A stretch of DNA of 5,606 nt from an uncultured Ruminococcus sp. (GTDB lineage Bacteria > Bacillota > Clostridia > Oscillospirales > Acutalibacteraceae): positions 1 through 5,606 of the forward strand of contig CALZCU010000084.1 in NCBI GenBank assembly GCA_945632055.1, read 5' to 3'. Position 1 is the first letter of the stretch. Every line of letters starts with the position of its first letter. Below the pieces are notes generated by a model. It was not told the origin of the DNA and searched no databases. It saw only the letters and a program-made list of their open reading frames with translations. The position numbers and the translations under genes were made by a program. Positions 1 to 4,370 of the stretch are shown here, one piece after another.

Positions 1-182
1 AAGCCTGAGTGTACATCAGGGCGAGGATACAGATATTTGCTAAAAAGACCGAAAGGTCAAAAGCAGAAATCGGTACCCTTACCTTTGTATACTCAAAATT
101 GCAAGGGTTGGTACCGATTGGTGCTAACCCTATTTATATTCTTGTCCTGACTGTTCTCTGTGGAAAGGACACTAAATGTTTT

Positions 183-191
183 TGCTATACT
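183..191 (+). promoter_or_regulatory. Possible extended -10 promoter for the sigma-like gene
   Basis: The sequence TGC-TATACT matches an extended -10 box (TGn followed by TATAAT with one mismatch). No good -35 box sits 16 to 18 bp upstream, which is tolerated for extended -10 promoters. Transcription would start near 198 and give a leader of about 75 nt that contains the whole RBS-sequestering hairpin region. The call rests on one motif only. Confidence 0.35.
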
Positions 192-220
192 GGCAAGCTG
201 TAATTGCAAAATATCCGTAG

Positions 221-262
221 CCTTTGGATTTTGATTTAATCCAAATTCAAAATTCAAAGGAG
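221..262 (+). promoter_or_regulatory. Mutually exclusive hairpins controlling the ribosome site of the sigma-like gene
   Basis: Bases 221-234 pair with 247-260 in 14 consecutive pairs, 13 Watson-Crick plus one G-U (227 with 254), leaving a 12-nt loop. The 3' arm ends in AAAGG (256-260), the core of the Shine-Dalgarno AAAGGAG (256-262), so this hairpin would hide the ribosome site of the gene starting at 273. A competing hairpin, TTTGGATT (223-230) with AATCCAAA (238-245), uses the same left arm and would leave the ribosome site free. The arrangement is what one expects of a translational switch. The trigger is unknown and no riboswitch class is recognised. Confidence 0.5.
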
Positions 263-272
263 ATTACAGTAA

Positions 273-827
273 ATGTCAAATAATTTTATTTCAGCTCTTG
301 AGGAGCAGTTTAATAAGGATTGTAAAGTTATAAATATTCGATATGAATATGAAGGTTTTAGCGGAAAAGAGAGATACATCATAGCAAGCTGCCTTACAGA
401 AAAGGAAATTTGGAATAAATATCCAAAGCAAGCGAAACTCTATGCACCGTTCGTAAAGGTGGATTTGAGTTTTATAGAAGTTCGTCAAAAGTATATCAAT
501 AACGAAGATAAGTTTTGCAAAAGAGCCAAGCGCACGCAAGACATTTTTAACTTTGATGAAACTACCGCTGTGTTTCATAAGGAGCTTTTAGTTAATGATT
601 TTGTATTGGAAAGCATTAACGAAGAGAAGGAATGTGAGTTACTTTCTACCCTTTACAAAGCTTTTGATACTTTAACAGAAAAGCAAAAATCAAGAGTTGT
701 TAAGTATTATGTAAAAGATAAAACATTGCGAGATATTGCCGAAGAAGAGAATGTTAAATATCAAACAATAAATGAATCTCTTGAGGAAGCAATAAAAAAA
801 CTAAAAAAATTTTTCAAAACACCCTGA
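273..827 (+). CDS. Sigma-70 region 4-like helix-turn-helix regulator of the mobile element
   Basis: This 184-residue protein has a C-terminal part (about residues 122-180) that reads like sigma-70 region 4. A helix ending in LTEKQKSRVVKYYV is followed by the turn KTLRDIAEEENVKYQTINESL and a basic tail IKKLKKFF. Sigma regions 2 and 3, which bind the -10 box and core polymerase, are not recognisable. The first 120 residues are charged and of unknown fold, so it is better called a sigma-like DNA-binding protein than a true sigma factor. Similar small proteins (for example Orf7 of Tn916) sit in the regulatory end of conjugative transposons and are thought to control transfer or excision genes. 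The start at ATG 273 has AAAGGAG at 256-262, 10 nt upstream, and the site can be hidden in a hairpin. The mazF-like gene follows 72 bp later in the same direction. Confidence 0.7.
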   Translation: MSNNFISALEEQFNKDCKVINIRYEYEGFSGKERYIIASCLTEKEIWNKYPKQAKLYAPFVKVDLSFIEVRQKYINNEDKFCKRAKRTQDIFNFDETTAVFHKELLVNDFVLESINEEKECELLSTLYKAFDTLTEKQKSRVVKYYVKDKTLRDIAEEENVKYQTINESLEEAIKKLKKFFKTP

Positions 828-875
828 CAAACGGGTACCCTTTGTCCAAATAAGTGAAGGGAGTAATATTCCCTT
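826..875 (+). promoter_or_regulatory. Two tandem hairpins between the sigma-like gene and the mazF-like gene
   Basis: GACAAA (826-831) pairs with TTTGTC (841-846) around a 9-nt loop, starting inside the stop codon of the upstream gene. AAGGGA (857-862) pairs with TCCCTT (870-875) around a 7-nt loop. CCCTT at 838-842 could pair instead with AAGGG at 857-861, so the two stems could exchange partners. No run of T follows either stem, so a simple Rho-independent terminator is unlikely. An attenuator, an mRNA processing or stability element, or protein operators are alternatives. Confidence 0.4.
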
Positions 876-899
876 AAATTTATGAAAAGAGGTAATGAT

Positions 900-1472
900 A
901 TGACGAAAGGACGTAAAGTCAAGCGAGGCGAAATATTCTTTTTTGACTTTGGTGAAACCCGAGGTTCTGTTCAGAACGGATTTAGACCGGTGATTGTTTT
1001 ACAGACAGATGAAATCAATGTCCGTTCAACAACAACCATAGTAGCTCCTTTGACGGGGATCATTAAAAAGCCTTATTTCTTTTCTCATGTTTATATAGGG
1101 AAAAGATATAGGCTTGAAATTCCTTCTATGATACTTATGGAACAGATAACTACAGTGAATCAAAGTGATTTGAAGGATTGCCTTGGAAAAGTCACGGAGA
1201 AGGCACTAATCCGAACTATAAATGCTGCTTTGATGCGAACATTCGGAATTCGGCAGAATAACAGTATAAACACAGGCGATATACGTTGTTTATGCCAAAA
1301 GCACTTACAAGAATACAAACTTTTGCCGGATTTTATTATTAAGCGTTTTGATCCACTCCAGGTTAAAAAGGATAAGTGTGACAAATGTAATGACCTCGGA
1401 TATGATTATGTTTTCTTTGACAAGAAGGAAGTACTTAAAAAAAGAGGAGAAACTATGGTAGGCAAAAATTAA
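900..1472 (+). CDS. MazF/PemK-type endoribonuclease with C-terminal four-cysteine domain
   Basis: Residues 6-118 of this 190-residue protein match the MazF/PemK fold: VKRGEIFFFDFG, the loop and strand GFRPVIVLQ, TTIVAPLT, RYRLEIPSMILMEQITTV and a closing helix. MazF enzymes cut single-stranded RNA at short sequences and act as toxins. The expected active-site Arg (R29 in FRPV) and Thr (T52 in APLT) are both present, so the enzyme looks intact. After it, residues 128-173 form an extra domain with CLC (C130, C132) and CDKC (C160, C163), probably binding zinc. ATG 900 is chosen because AGAGG (888-892) lies 7 nt before it; the in-frame ATG at 882 has only a distant GAAGGGAG. No antitoxin gene is next to it: the neighbours are the sigma-like gene and xis. 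It may instead be a regulator or mRNA interferase of the element. Family is sure, biological role is not. Confidence 0.8.
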   Translation: MTKGRKVKRGEIFFFDFGETRGSVQNGFRPVIVLQTDEINVRSTTTIVAPLTGIIKKPYFFSHVYIGKRYRLEIPSMILMEQITTVNQSDLKDCLGKVTEKALIRTINAALMRTFGIRQNNSINTGDIRCLCQKHLQEYKLLPDFIIKRFDPLQVKKDKCDKCNDLGYDYVFFDKKEVLKKRGETMVGKN

Positions 1473-1479
1473 TCAAAAT

Positions 1480-1546
1480 CGCATAATTGTCAAAGTCGGC
1501 GGACTCAGTTAAAATAAGTTTGCTGAATATTGGTCGGCTTTCAATT
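1480..1546 (+). repeat. 67-bp leader repeat, copy 1 (upstream of xis)
   Basis: This is the first of two same-length copies, 58 of 67 positions identical with 1799-1865. It starts 7 nt after the mazF-like stop and ends about 20 nt before the xis ribosome site. AAAGTCGGC (1492-1500) can pair with GTCGGCTTT (1533-1541) over 9 bp, using two G-U pairs. In the other copy the same two positions form standard pairs, which favours a folded RNA over a DNA-only site. It could be a leader hairpin, a processing site or a binding site of an element-encoded protein. Confidence 0.75.
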
Positions 1547-1579
1547 AAAATAAAATGTACTTAACGAAAGGAGAAACAA

Positions 1580-1795
1580 ATGGATAAAGAAAAAAATACC
1601 AACCAAGAAACTGTAATGTTCGCTGAATATGGAGACATAGTATCCGTTGATGATGTTATGAAAATGCTTCACATTGGCAGATCAGCAGTTTATTCATTAT
1701 TGCAAAACGGTGTGATAAGAACGGTTAAGGTAGGAAGAAAATACATAATCCCGAAGCAAAGCGTAACGGACTTTATTAATTCAGGATTATATTAA
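1580..1795 (+). CDS. xis: Excisionase-like helix-turn-helix protein
   Basis: This 71-residue protein has the MerR/excisionase-type winged helix-turn-helix in residues 20-68: VSVDDVMKMLHIGRSAVYSLL, then a wing GVIRTVKVGRKYIIP and the closing VTDFINSG. Proteins of this size and pattern directly before a tyrosine integrase act as excisionases (recombination directionality factors). They bend DNA at the element end and turn the integrase toward excision. The first 19 residues are a polar tail. ATG 1580 is preceded by GAAAGGAG (1566-1573), a strong ribosome site 6 nt upstream. The gene lies between two copies of a 67-bp repeat, and int starts 90 bp after its stop. The name follows from fold and position; a plain HTH regulator cannot be excluded. 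Confidence 0.8.
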   Translation: MDKEKNTNQETVMFAEYGDIVSVDDVMKMLHIGRSAVYSLLQNGVIRTVKVGRKYIIPKQSVTDFINSGLY

Positions 1796-1798
1796 AAA

Positions 1799-1865
1799 CG
1801 CATAATTGTCAAAGCCGACTGATTAAGTTAGAATAAGTCTAATGAATATTGGTCGGCTTTCAATT
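1799..1865 (+). repeat. 67-bp leader repeat, copy 2 (upstream of int)
   Basis: This second copy begins 3 nt after the xis stop codon and ends just before the integrase ribosome site. AAAGCCGAC (1811-1819) pairs perfectly with GTCGGCTTT (1852-1860). The loop differs from copy 1 at several positions while the right arm and both outer ends are identical. Only a short T run follows the stem, so it is at best a weak terminator or attenuator between xis and int. Confidence 0.75.
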
Positions 1866-1884
1866 TGGAAAGGAGATAGCTATT

Positions 1885-3027
1885 ATGCCGACCACAGGAT
1901 ATTTAAGAGAGAAAAAAGGAAGATATTATGCTGTACTGAATCTTTATGATAGTACAGGAAAGAGAATTCAGAAATCCCACGCAACAGGCTTGCCTGTTAA
2001 GAATAATAAGCGAAAAGCAGAACAGATATTAAAGCAATTATGTGTTGAGTATGACAACAAGAATTTAAACTTTTACTCCAACATAAAGGTTGCCGACTAT
2101 TTCAAGAAATGGCTTGTAGCAATAAAATCAGAAGTTCGTCCTAATACTTATCGCAGCTATAAGGGAAATATGGAAAACCACATTATCCCTTACTTTGAAA
2201 AGCTGGGTACTGAGCTTCAAGAGCTAAAGCCGCATCAACTTTCCGATTATTACAAGTCGAAGGTAGGAACAATATCCGTCACAACGATAAAGCATCACCA
2301 TCAAAACATATCAAAGGCTCTTGCCGACGCTGTAGAAAAGGGTTTAATATCAATAAATCCTGCAACAGCCGCCAAAACGCCAAAGCAGACAGAAAAATTC
2401 AAGGCGGAATTTCTTAACCGAGTGCAGATAAAGCAGCTATTAGCTTATCTTGAAGGAACAAGCATTTACCTGCCGACATATCTTTGTACGGTTTACGGAT
2501 TCAGACGAAGTGAAGTGTTAGGCTTAAAGTGGCATAACATTGATTTTGAGAACGAAACCATATGGATTAGGGAAACCTTACAGCAAAGCACAAAGGAAAT
2601 TAGCGGAGACAGTAATTATACATCATCCACAAAGACAGAAAGCAGTAACCGAACCTTGCCAATGATACCGCAGGTAAAAAAGATACTTCTTGAACAGAGG
2701 GAGCGTCAGATGAGAAACAAAGAATTTCTAAAAGACGCATATATCTCAAATGACTATGTTTGTACCTTTGATAATGGTAAGGAGATAACGCCTAATTATC
2801 TGACGAAAAAATTTCATACGCTGATTGAGAAGCAAAACGATTTTCCGCAAATCAGATTTCACGATTTACGCCATAGCGTTGCAAGTAATCTGTTGAACGA
2901 TGGATTTACTACTGTTCAGGTTGCCGAATGGCTGGGACACAGCAGTTCAACAACCACATTAAAATTTTATGCTCACATTGACAAAACCTCAAAATTAGCA
3001 ATTGCAAACAGCCTGCAAGCGGATTGA
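1885..3027 (+). CDS. int: Tyrosine site-specific integrase of the element
   Basis: This 380-residue integrase cuts and rejoins DNA at the element ends and the chromosomal target through a covalent 3'-phosphotyrosine. Residues 4-50 (GYLREKKGRYYAVLNLYD and the following KRIQKSHATGL) look like the AP2-type arm-binding domain. Residues about 65-152 are the SAM-like core-binding domain. The catalytic domain begins near 170. All active-site residues are visible: R207 in GFRRSEVLGLKW, K250 in TKTESSNRTLP, H326 and R329 in HDLRH, H352 in WLGHSS and Y362 in FYAHI. Length is normal for the Tn916/phage-type family, so it should be active. ATG 1885 follows AAAGGAG (1869-1875) at 9 nt; an in-frame TTG at 1849 lies in the repeat and lacks a ribosome site. 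The gene stops 157 bp from the tRNA 3' end, the usual place for a tRNA-targeting integrase. Confidence 0.95.
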   Translation: MPTTGYLREKKGRYYAVLNLYDSTGKRIQKSHATGLPVKNNKRKAEQILKQLCVEYDNKNLNFYSNIKVADYFKKWLVAIKSEVRPNTYRSYKGNMENHIIPYFEKLGTELQELKPHQLSDYYKSKVGTISVTTIKHHHQNISKALADAVEKGLISINPATAAKTPKQTEKFKAEFLNRVQIKQLLAYLEGTSIYLPTYLCTVYGFRRSEVLGLKWHNIDFENETIWIRETLQQSTKEISGDSNYTSSTKTESSNRTLPMIPQVKKILLEQRERQMRNKEFLKDAYISNDYVCTFDNGKEITPNYLTKKFHTLIEKQNDFPQIRFHDLRHSVASNLLNDGFTTVQVAEWLGHSSSTTTLKFYAHIDKTSKLAIANSLQAD

Positions 3028-3075
3028 TTTCTACACTTTTTCTACAACATTTGAAGCCACTGTAAACACCAAAGT

Positions 3076-3095
3076 GGTGGAACTACGGTGGAACT
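3076..3095 (+). repeat. Direct repeat GGTGGAACT, candidate integrase arm-type site
   Basis: GGTGGAACT occurs at 3076-3084 and again at 3087-3095, so the two copies are 11 bp apart, about one helical turn. They lie between int and the attachment region. Integrases with an AP2-like N-terminal domain bind short direct repeats of this kind near the element ends. CACC (3067-3070) with GGTG (3076-3079) also forms a small inverted repeat here. No binding data; inferred from position and spacing. Confidence 0.5.
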
Positions 3096-3140
3096 GATGT
3101 GAAATTGAAAAAATCAGAAGAAAAACGACAAAAGAAAAAA

Positions 3141-3176
3141 TCCTCAAAAACGGCTTGTTTAAGCCATTTTCAAGGA
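3141..3176 (-). terminator. Rho-independent terminator downstream of tRNA-Trp
   Basis: Read on the minus strand, the transcript leaving the tRNA meets a 16-position stem with three mismatches (TCCT, then AAAA, then a solid AAGCC/GGCTT core) closed by a 4-nt AAAC loop. It is followed directly by TTTTTTC and further T-rich sequence (3140 downward). This is the usual form of an intrinsic terminator. On the plus strand the stem lacks a following T run, so it would stop int transcription less well. Confidence 0.6.
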
Positions 3177-3184
3177 CTTGTTTG

Positions 3185-3225
3185 TGGCAGGGGCAGAAGG
3201 ACTCGAACCCTCGGCACGCGGTTTT
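3185..3225. other. Inferred attachment site (att core) in the 3' half of tRNA-Trp
   Basis: The tyrosine integrase gene points at, and ends 157 bp from, the 3' end of tRNA-Trp. AT-rich element DNA lies on one side and chromosomal NAD genes on the other. Integrases of this type usually recombine within the T arm to 3' end, or the anticodon stem, of a tRNA. The exact core cannot be set because the second copy is not in this window: no other match to the tRNA 3' end is seen in positions 1-3184. Confidence 0.5.
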
Positions 3226-3260
3226 GGAGACCGCTGCTCTACCAACTGAGCTATACCCCT
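3185..3260 (-). tRNA. tRNA-Trp (anticodon CCA)
   Basis: Read on the minus strand this is a 76-nt cloverleaf with encoded 3' CCA. The acceptor stem AGGGGTA pairs with TGCCCCT, with one G-T pair, and the discriminator base is G. The D arm contains AGCTCAGTTGGTAGAGC. The anticodon arm is GCGGT-CTCCAAA-ACCGC, with anticodon CCA reading UGG. The T arm carries GGTTCGAGTCC. It delivers tryptophan to the ribosome. The 3' half faces the integrase gene and is the likely recombination target; integration appears to have left the tRNA intact, with its 3' end possibly supplied by the element. Confidence 0.95.
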
Positions 3261-3331
3261 ATATTCTGTTTTGCGGTTTCTTTGCAGCCGCTGCAATTGC
3301 TGTTTTGCTGCGGAATTTCAACGCAGGATTT

Positions 3332-3360
3332 ATTTTACCATTAAATGCGAGATTTGTCAA
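3332..3360 (-). promoter_or_regulatory. SigmaA-type promoter of tRNA-Trp
   Basis: On the minus strand TTGACA (3360-3355, perfect -35) is followed by a 17-bp spacer and TAAAAT (3337-3332, one mismatch to the -10 consensus). TGG directly before the -10 adds an extended -10 element. Transcription would start near 3325, about 65 nt ahead of the tRNA 5' end. No gene lies between, so the promoter most likely serves the tRNA alone. It is on the chromosomal side, so integration would leave it untouched. Confidence 0.75.
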
Positions 3361-3423
3361 TAGAAAATCTAAAAATAAAGTGGGATTTTTGAATGTGTTA
3401 AAATGATATGACCCAATAAAAAA

Positions 3424-3493
3424 GAGAAGTAACTTCAAAATATGGTATAATGAGATTGCTACAAAACATTAACCAAAGAAAGAAGTACTTCTC
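3424..3493 (+). promoter_or_regulatory. Extended -10 box flanked by two near-palindromes
   Basis: TGG-TATAAT (3443-3451) is a consensus extended -10 box. It is flanked by GAAGTAACTTC (3426-3436) and GAAGTACTTC (3482-3491), both near-perfect palindromes. The longer forms pair with each other over 12 bp with one bulged base (3424-3436 with 3482-3493). This could be a repressed promoter with two operators, or the upstream end of an insertion sequence whose transposase is lost. No full gene follows. Confidence 0.35.
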
Positions 3494-3568
3494 ATAAATA
3501 TAATAACACAAGAAGCAAAGAAAAAGCAAGCAGTAATTATGACATGTTTCGAGATTTTTGCAAAATGA
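3494..3568 (+). pseudogene. Possible remnant of a transposase N-terminus
   Basis: The frame INIITQEAKKKQAVI (3494-3538) resembles the beginning of HTH transposases of the IS3/IS481 type, which often start with a short leader followed by a xQEAKKRQAV-like stretch. The sequence then diverges and stops at a TGA (3566-3568). There is no ATG at the expected place: ATA stands at 3494. The promoter-like box and palindromes just upstream would fit the left end of such an element. The match is short and from memory, so this is a tentative call; the stretch could also be plain non-coding DNA. Confidence 0.25.
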
Positions 3569-3621
3569 CGGAAAATTTGCAGCAGCTTATCAACTCTCGA
3601 TTGTGATTTATTCAGCTATAC

Positions 3622-4143
3622 CTAAAATACTCTGATTTGCAGGCTTTGCATTACATAGAGTGCGGCTTGATTCAGCTTATCGTCATTCGACGCAACGCAG
3701 GAAGAGTCCACTGAAATTTCCGCTTCGGGGAGGGCTGTTTTGGCAAGCACTGCGTTTGAAATTACGCATATGTTCGTCACAACTCCGCACAGCTCAATGC
3801 TGTCGAATTTTTCCTCTCTCAGATAATCAAAAAGCTCTGCCGAGCCGAAGCACGGCTTGCAAAAGCACCTGTCACCCTGCATCTGCATTTCGGCTGTCTT
3901 TCCGTAAAGGCAATGTCCTTCTGTACCTTTTATGCAATGCTCAACAGGCAGGTTTCTGCCCTCGCTTGTCTGAAGATAATCACTGCCGTGAGTGTCAAGC
4001 GTGAAGATTATTTCCCAGCCGTCATTGCGGTATTTTTCAATTTTTTCTGCAATTCTTCTGTCAAGCTCCTCTGCTCCCCTAAAGCCGAGCGAGCCTGTGA
4101 CAAAATCGTTCTGATAGTCAACAACGATAAGGCACTTTTTCAT
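3622..4143 (-). CDS. pncA: Nicotinamidase-like cysteine hydrolase (isochorismatase family)
   Basis: This 173-residue cytosolic enzyme belongs to the isochorismatase-like cysteine hydrolases. The triad is visible: D9 in VVDYQNDF, K96 in CKPCFGSAEL and the nucleophile C126 in GVVTNICVISNA. Likely metal ligands D50 and H52 (DTHGSDY) and H69 (PVEHCIKGTEG) match nicotinamidases. The substrate is therefore probably nicotinamide, converted to nicotinate and ammonia. The divergent neighbour pncB uses that product, which strongly supports the assignment; without it, another amidase of the family would be possible. The length is slightly short of typical PncA (about 180-210). ATG 4143 sits 1 nt after the stop of the zinc-ribbon gene, with AAAGGAAG inside that gene as ribosome site, so translation is probably coupled. 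The extra cysteines around K96 (RCFCKPC) are unusual. Confidence 0.8.
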   Translation of the reverse strand: MKKCLIVVDYQNDFVTGSLGFRGAEELDRRIAEKIEKYRNDGWEIIFTLDTHGSDYLQTSEGRNLPVEHCIKGTEGHCLYGKTAEMQMQGDRCFCKPCFGSAELFDYLREEKFDSIELCGVVTNICVISNAVLAKTALPEAEISVDSSCVASNDDKLNQAALYVMQSLQIRVF

Positions 4144-4144
4144 A

Positions 4145-4306
4145 TCAATCTTCCTTTAACTCAACAGGGTTTTCGTCAAAGCCCTCAATCTGAAATTTCA
4201 ATCCGCAGGTTGAACATTCAAAATACGGCTCTCCGTTGTTTTTTTCGTCCTGAATAAGAAGCATAGGACTTTCACAAAACGGACAAAGCTTTAATTCATT
4301 TTTCAT
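4145..4306 (-). CDS. Small zinc-ribbon protein
   Basis: This 53-residue protein has two CxxC knuckles, CPFC (C8, C11) and CSTC (C31, C34), spaced like a zinc ribbon, followed by GLKFQIEGF and an acidic tail. I do not recognise a specific family; the CPFC...CxxCG pattern is shared by Lar-like and many hypothetical clostridial zinc ribbons. ATG 4306 is preceded by GAGG (4318-4315) at 7 nt. Its TGA ends 1 nt before the pncA-like start, so the two form an operon driven from the 4341-4370 promoter. A role in nucleic-acid or protein binding is possible but nothing in the sequence decides it. Real coding is supported by the cysteine pattern, ribosome site and tight junction. Confidence 0.8.
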   Translation of the reverse strand: MKNELKLCPFCESPMLLIQDEKNNGEPYFECSTCGLKFQIEGFDENPVELKED

Positions 4307-4340
4307 AGCAGCACCTCGTTACAGATAATTATGATAATCC

Positions 4341-4370
4341 ATTATACTATATATATGTATGCGTTGTAAA
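4341..4370 (-). promoter_or_regulatory. SigmaA-type promoter of the zinc-ribbon/pncA operon
   Basis: On the minus strand TTTACA (4370-4365) and a perfect TATAAT (4346-4341) are separated by 18 bp. Transcription would start near 4334, leaving a leader of about 28 nt before the zinc-ribbon ATG. The spacer is an alternating AT tract. Confidence 0.7.

Larger units (their letters stand above)
1..272 (+). other. Non-coding leader region rich in inverted repeats, upstream of the sigma-like gene
   Basis: I see no convincing gene here. Frame 1 is open from the window edge to a TGA at 148-150 and frame 2 to a TAA at 41-43, so the tail of an upstream gene could reach in, but neither can be identified. 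The stretch holds several inverted repeats: a GACC/GGTC stem capped by GAAA (47-58) inside a TGCT/AGCA stem (38-41 with 62-65); a perfect 10-bp repeat AATCGGTACC (68-77) with GGTACCGATT (110-119); TGTCCT (143-148) with AGGACA (166-171); and two competing hairpins over the next gene's ribosome site (221-260). This density suggests a transcribed, folded leader or intercistronic RNA of the mobile element. That is inference from pairing seen by eye. Confidence 0.5.
3261..3621. other. Gene-free stretch between tRNA-Trp and the nicotinamidase gene
   Basis: No intact gene is visible. The stretch contains the tRNA promoter (3332-3360), two near-palindromes around an extended -10 box (3424-3493), a short open frame that may be a broken transposase start (3494-3568), and an inverted repeat TCGAGA (3549-3554) with TCTCGA (3595-3600) enclosing TGCAAA (3559-3564) with TTTGCA (3576-3581). 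The last structure lies just after the nicotinamidase stop and may mark the end of that operon or of an old insertion, but it lacks a T run. Confidence 0.5.

Noticed and set aside
9..203. 64-codon plus-strand open frame starting with GTG
   Set aside because: It has no ribosome site and no recognisable domain, and the stretch is full of inverted repeats. It is better explained as leader RNA, though a conserved small protein cannot be fully excluded.
882..899. Upstream ATG of the MazF-like protein
   Set aside because: The only ribosome-like sequence is about 20 nt away and in a hairpin; AGAGG at 888-892 fits ATG 900.
1480..1865. CRISPR-like array
   Set aside because: There are only two repeat copies, 67 bp long, separated by a coding gene; this is a duplicated leader and not an array.
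1849..1884. Upstream TTG start extending the integrase by 12 residues
   Set aside because: It lies inside the 67-bp repeat and has no ribosome site, while ATG 1885 has a strong AAAGGAG at good distance and a typical integrase N-terminus.
3099..3406. Two overlapping plus-strand open frames across the tRNA
   Set aside because: They run antisense through tRNA-Trp, its terminator and its promoter, and show no domain.
3660..4257. Plus-strand open frames opposite the nicotinamidase and zinc-ribbon genes
   Set aside because: The minus-strand genes have catalytic or zinc-binding motifs and ribosome sites; the plus-strand frames have neither.
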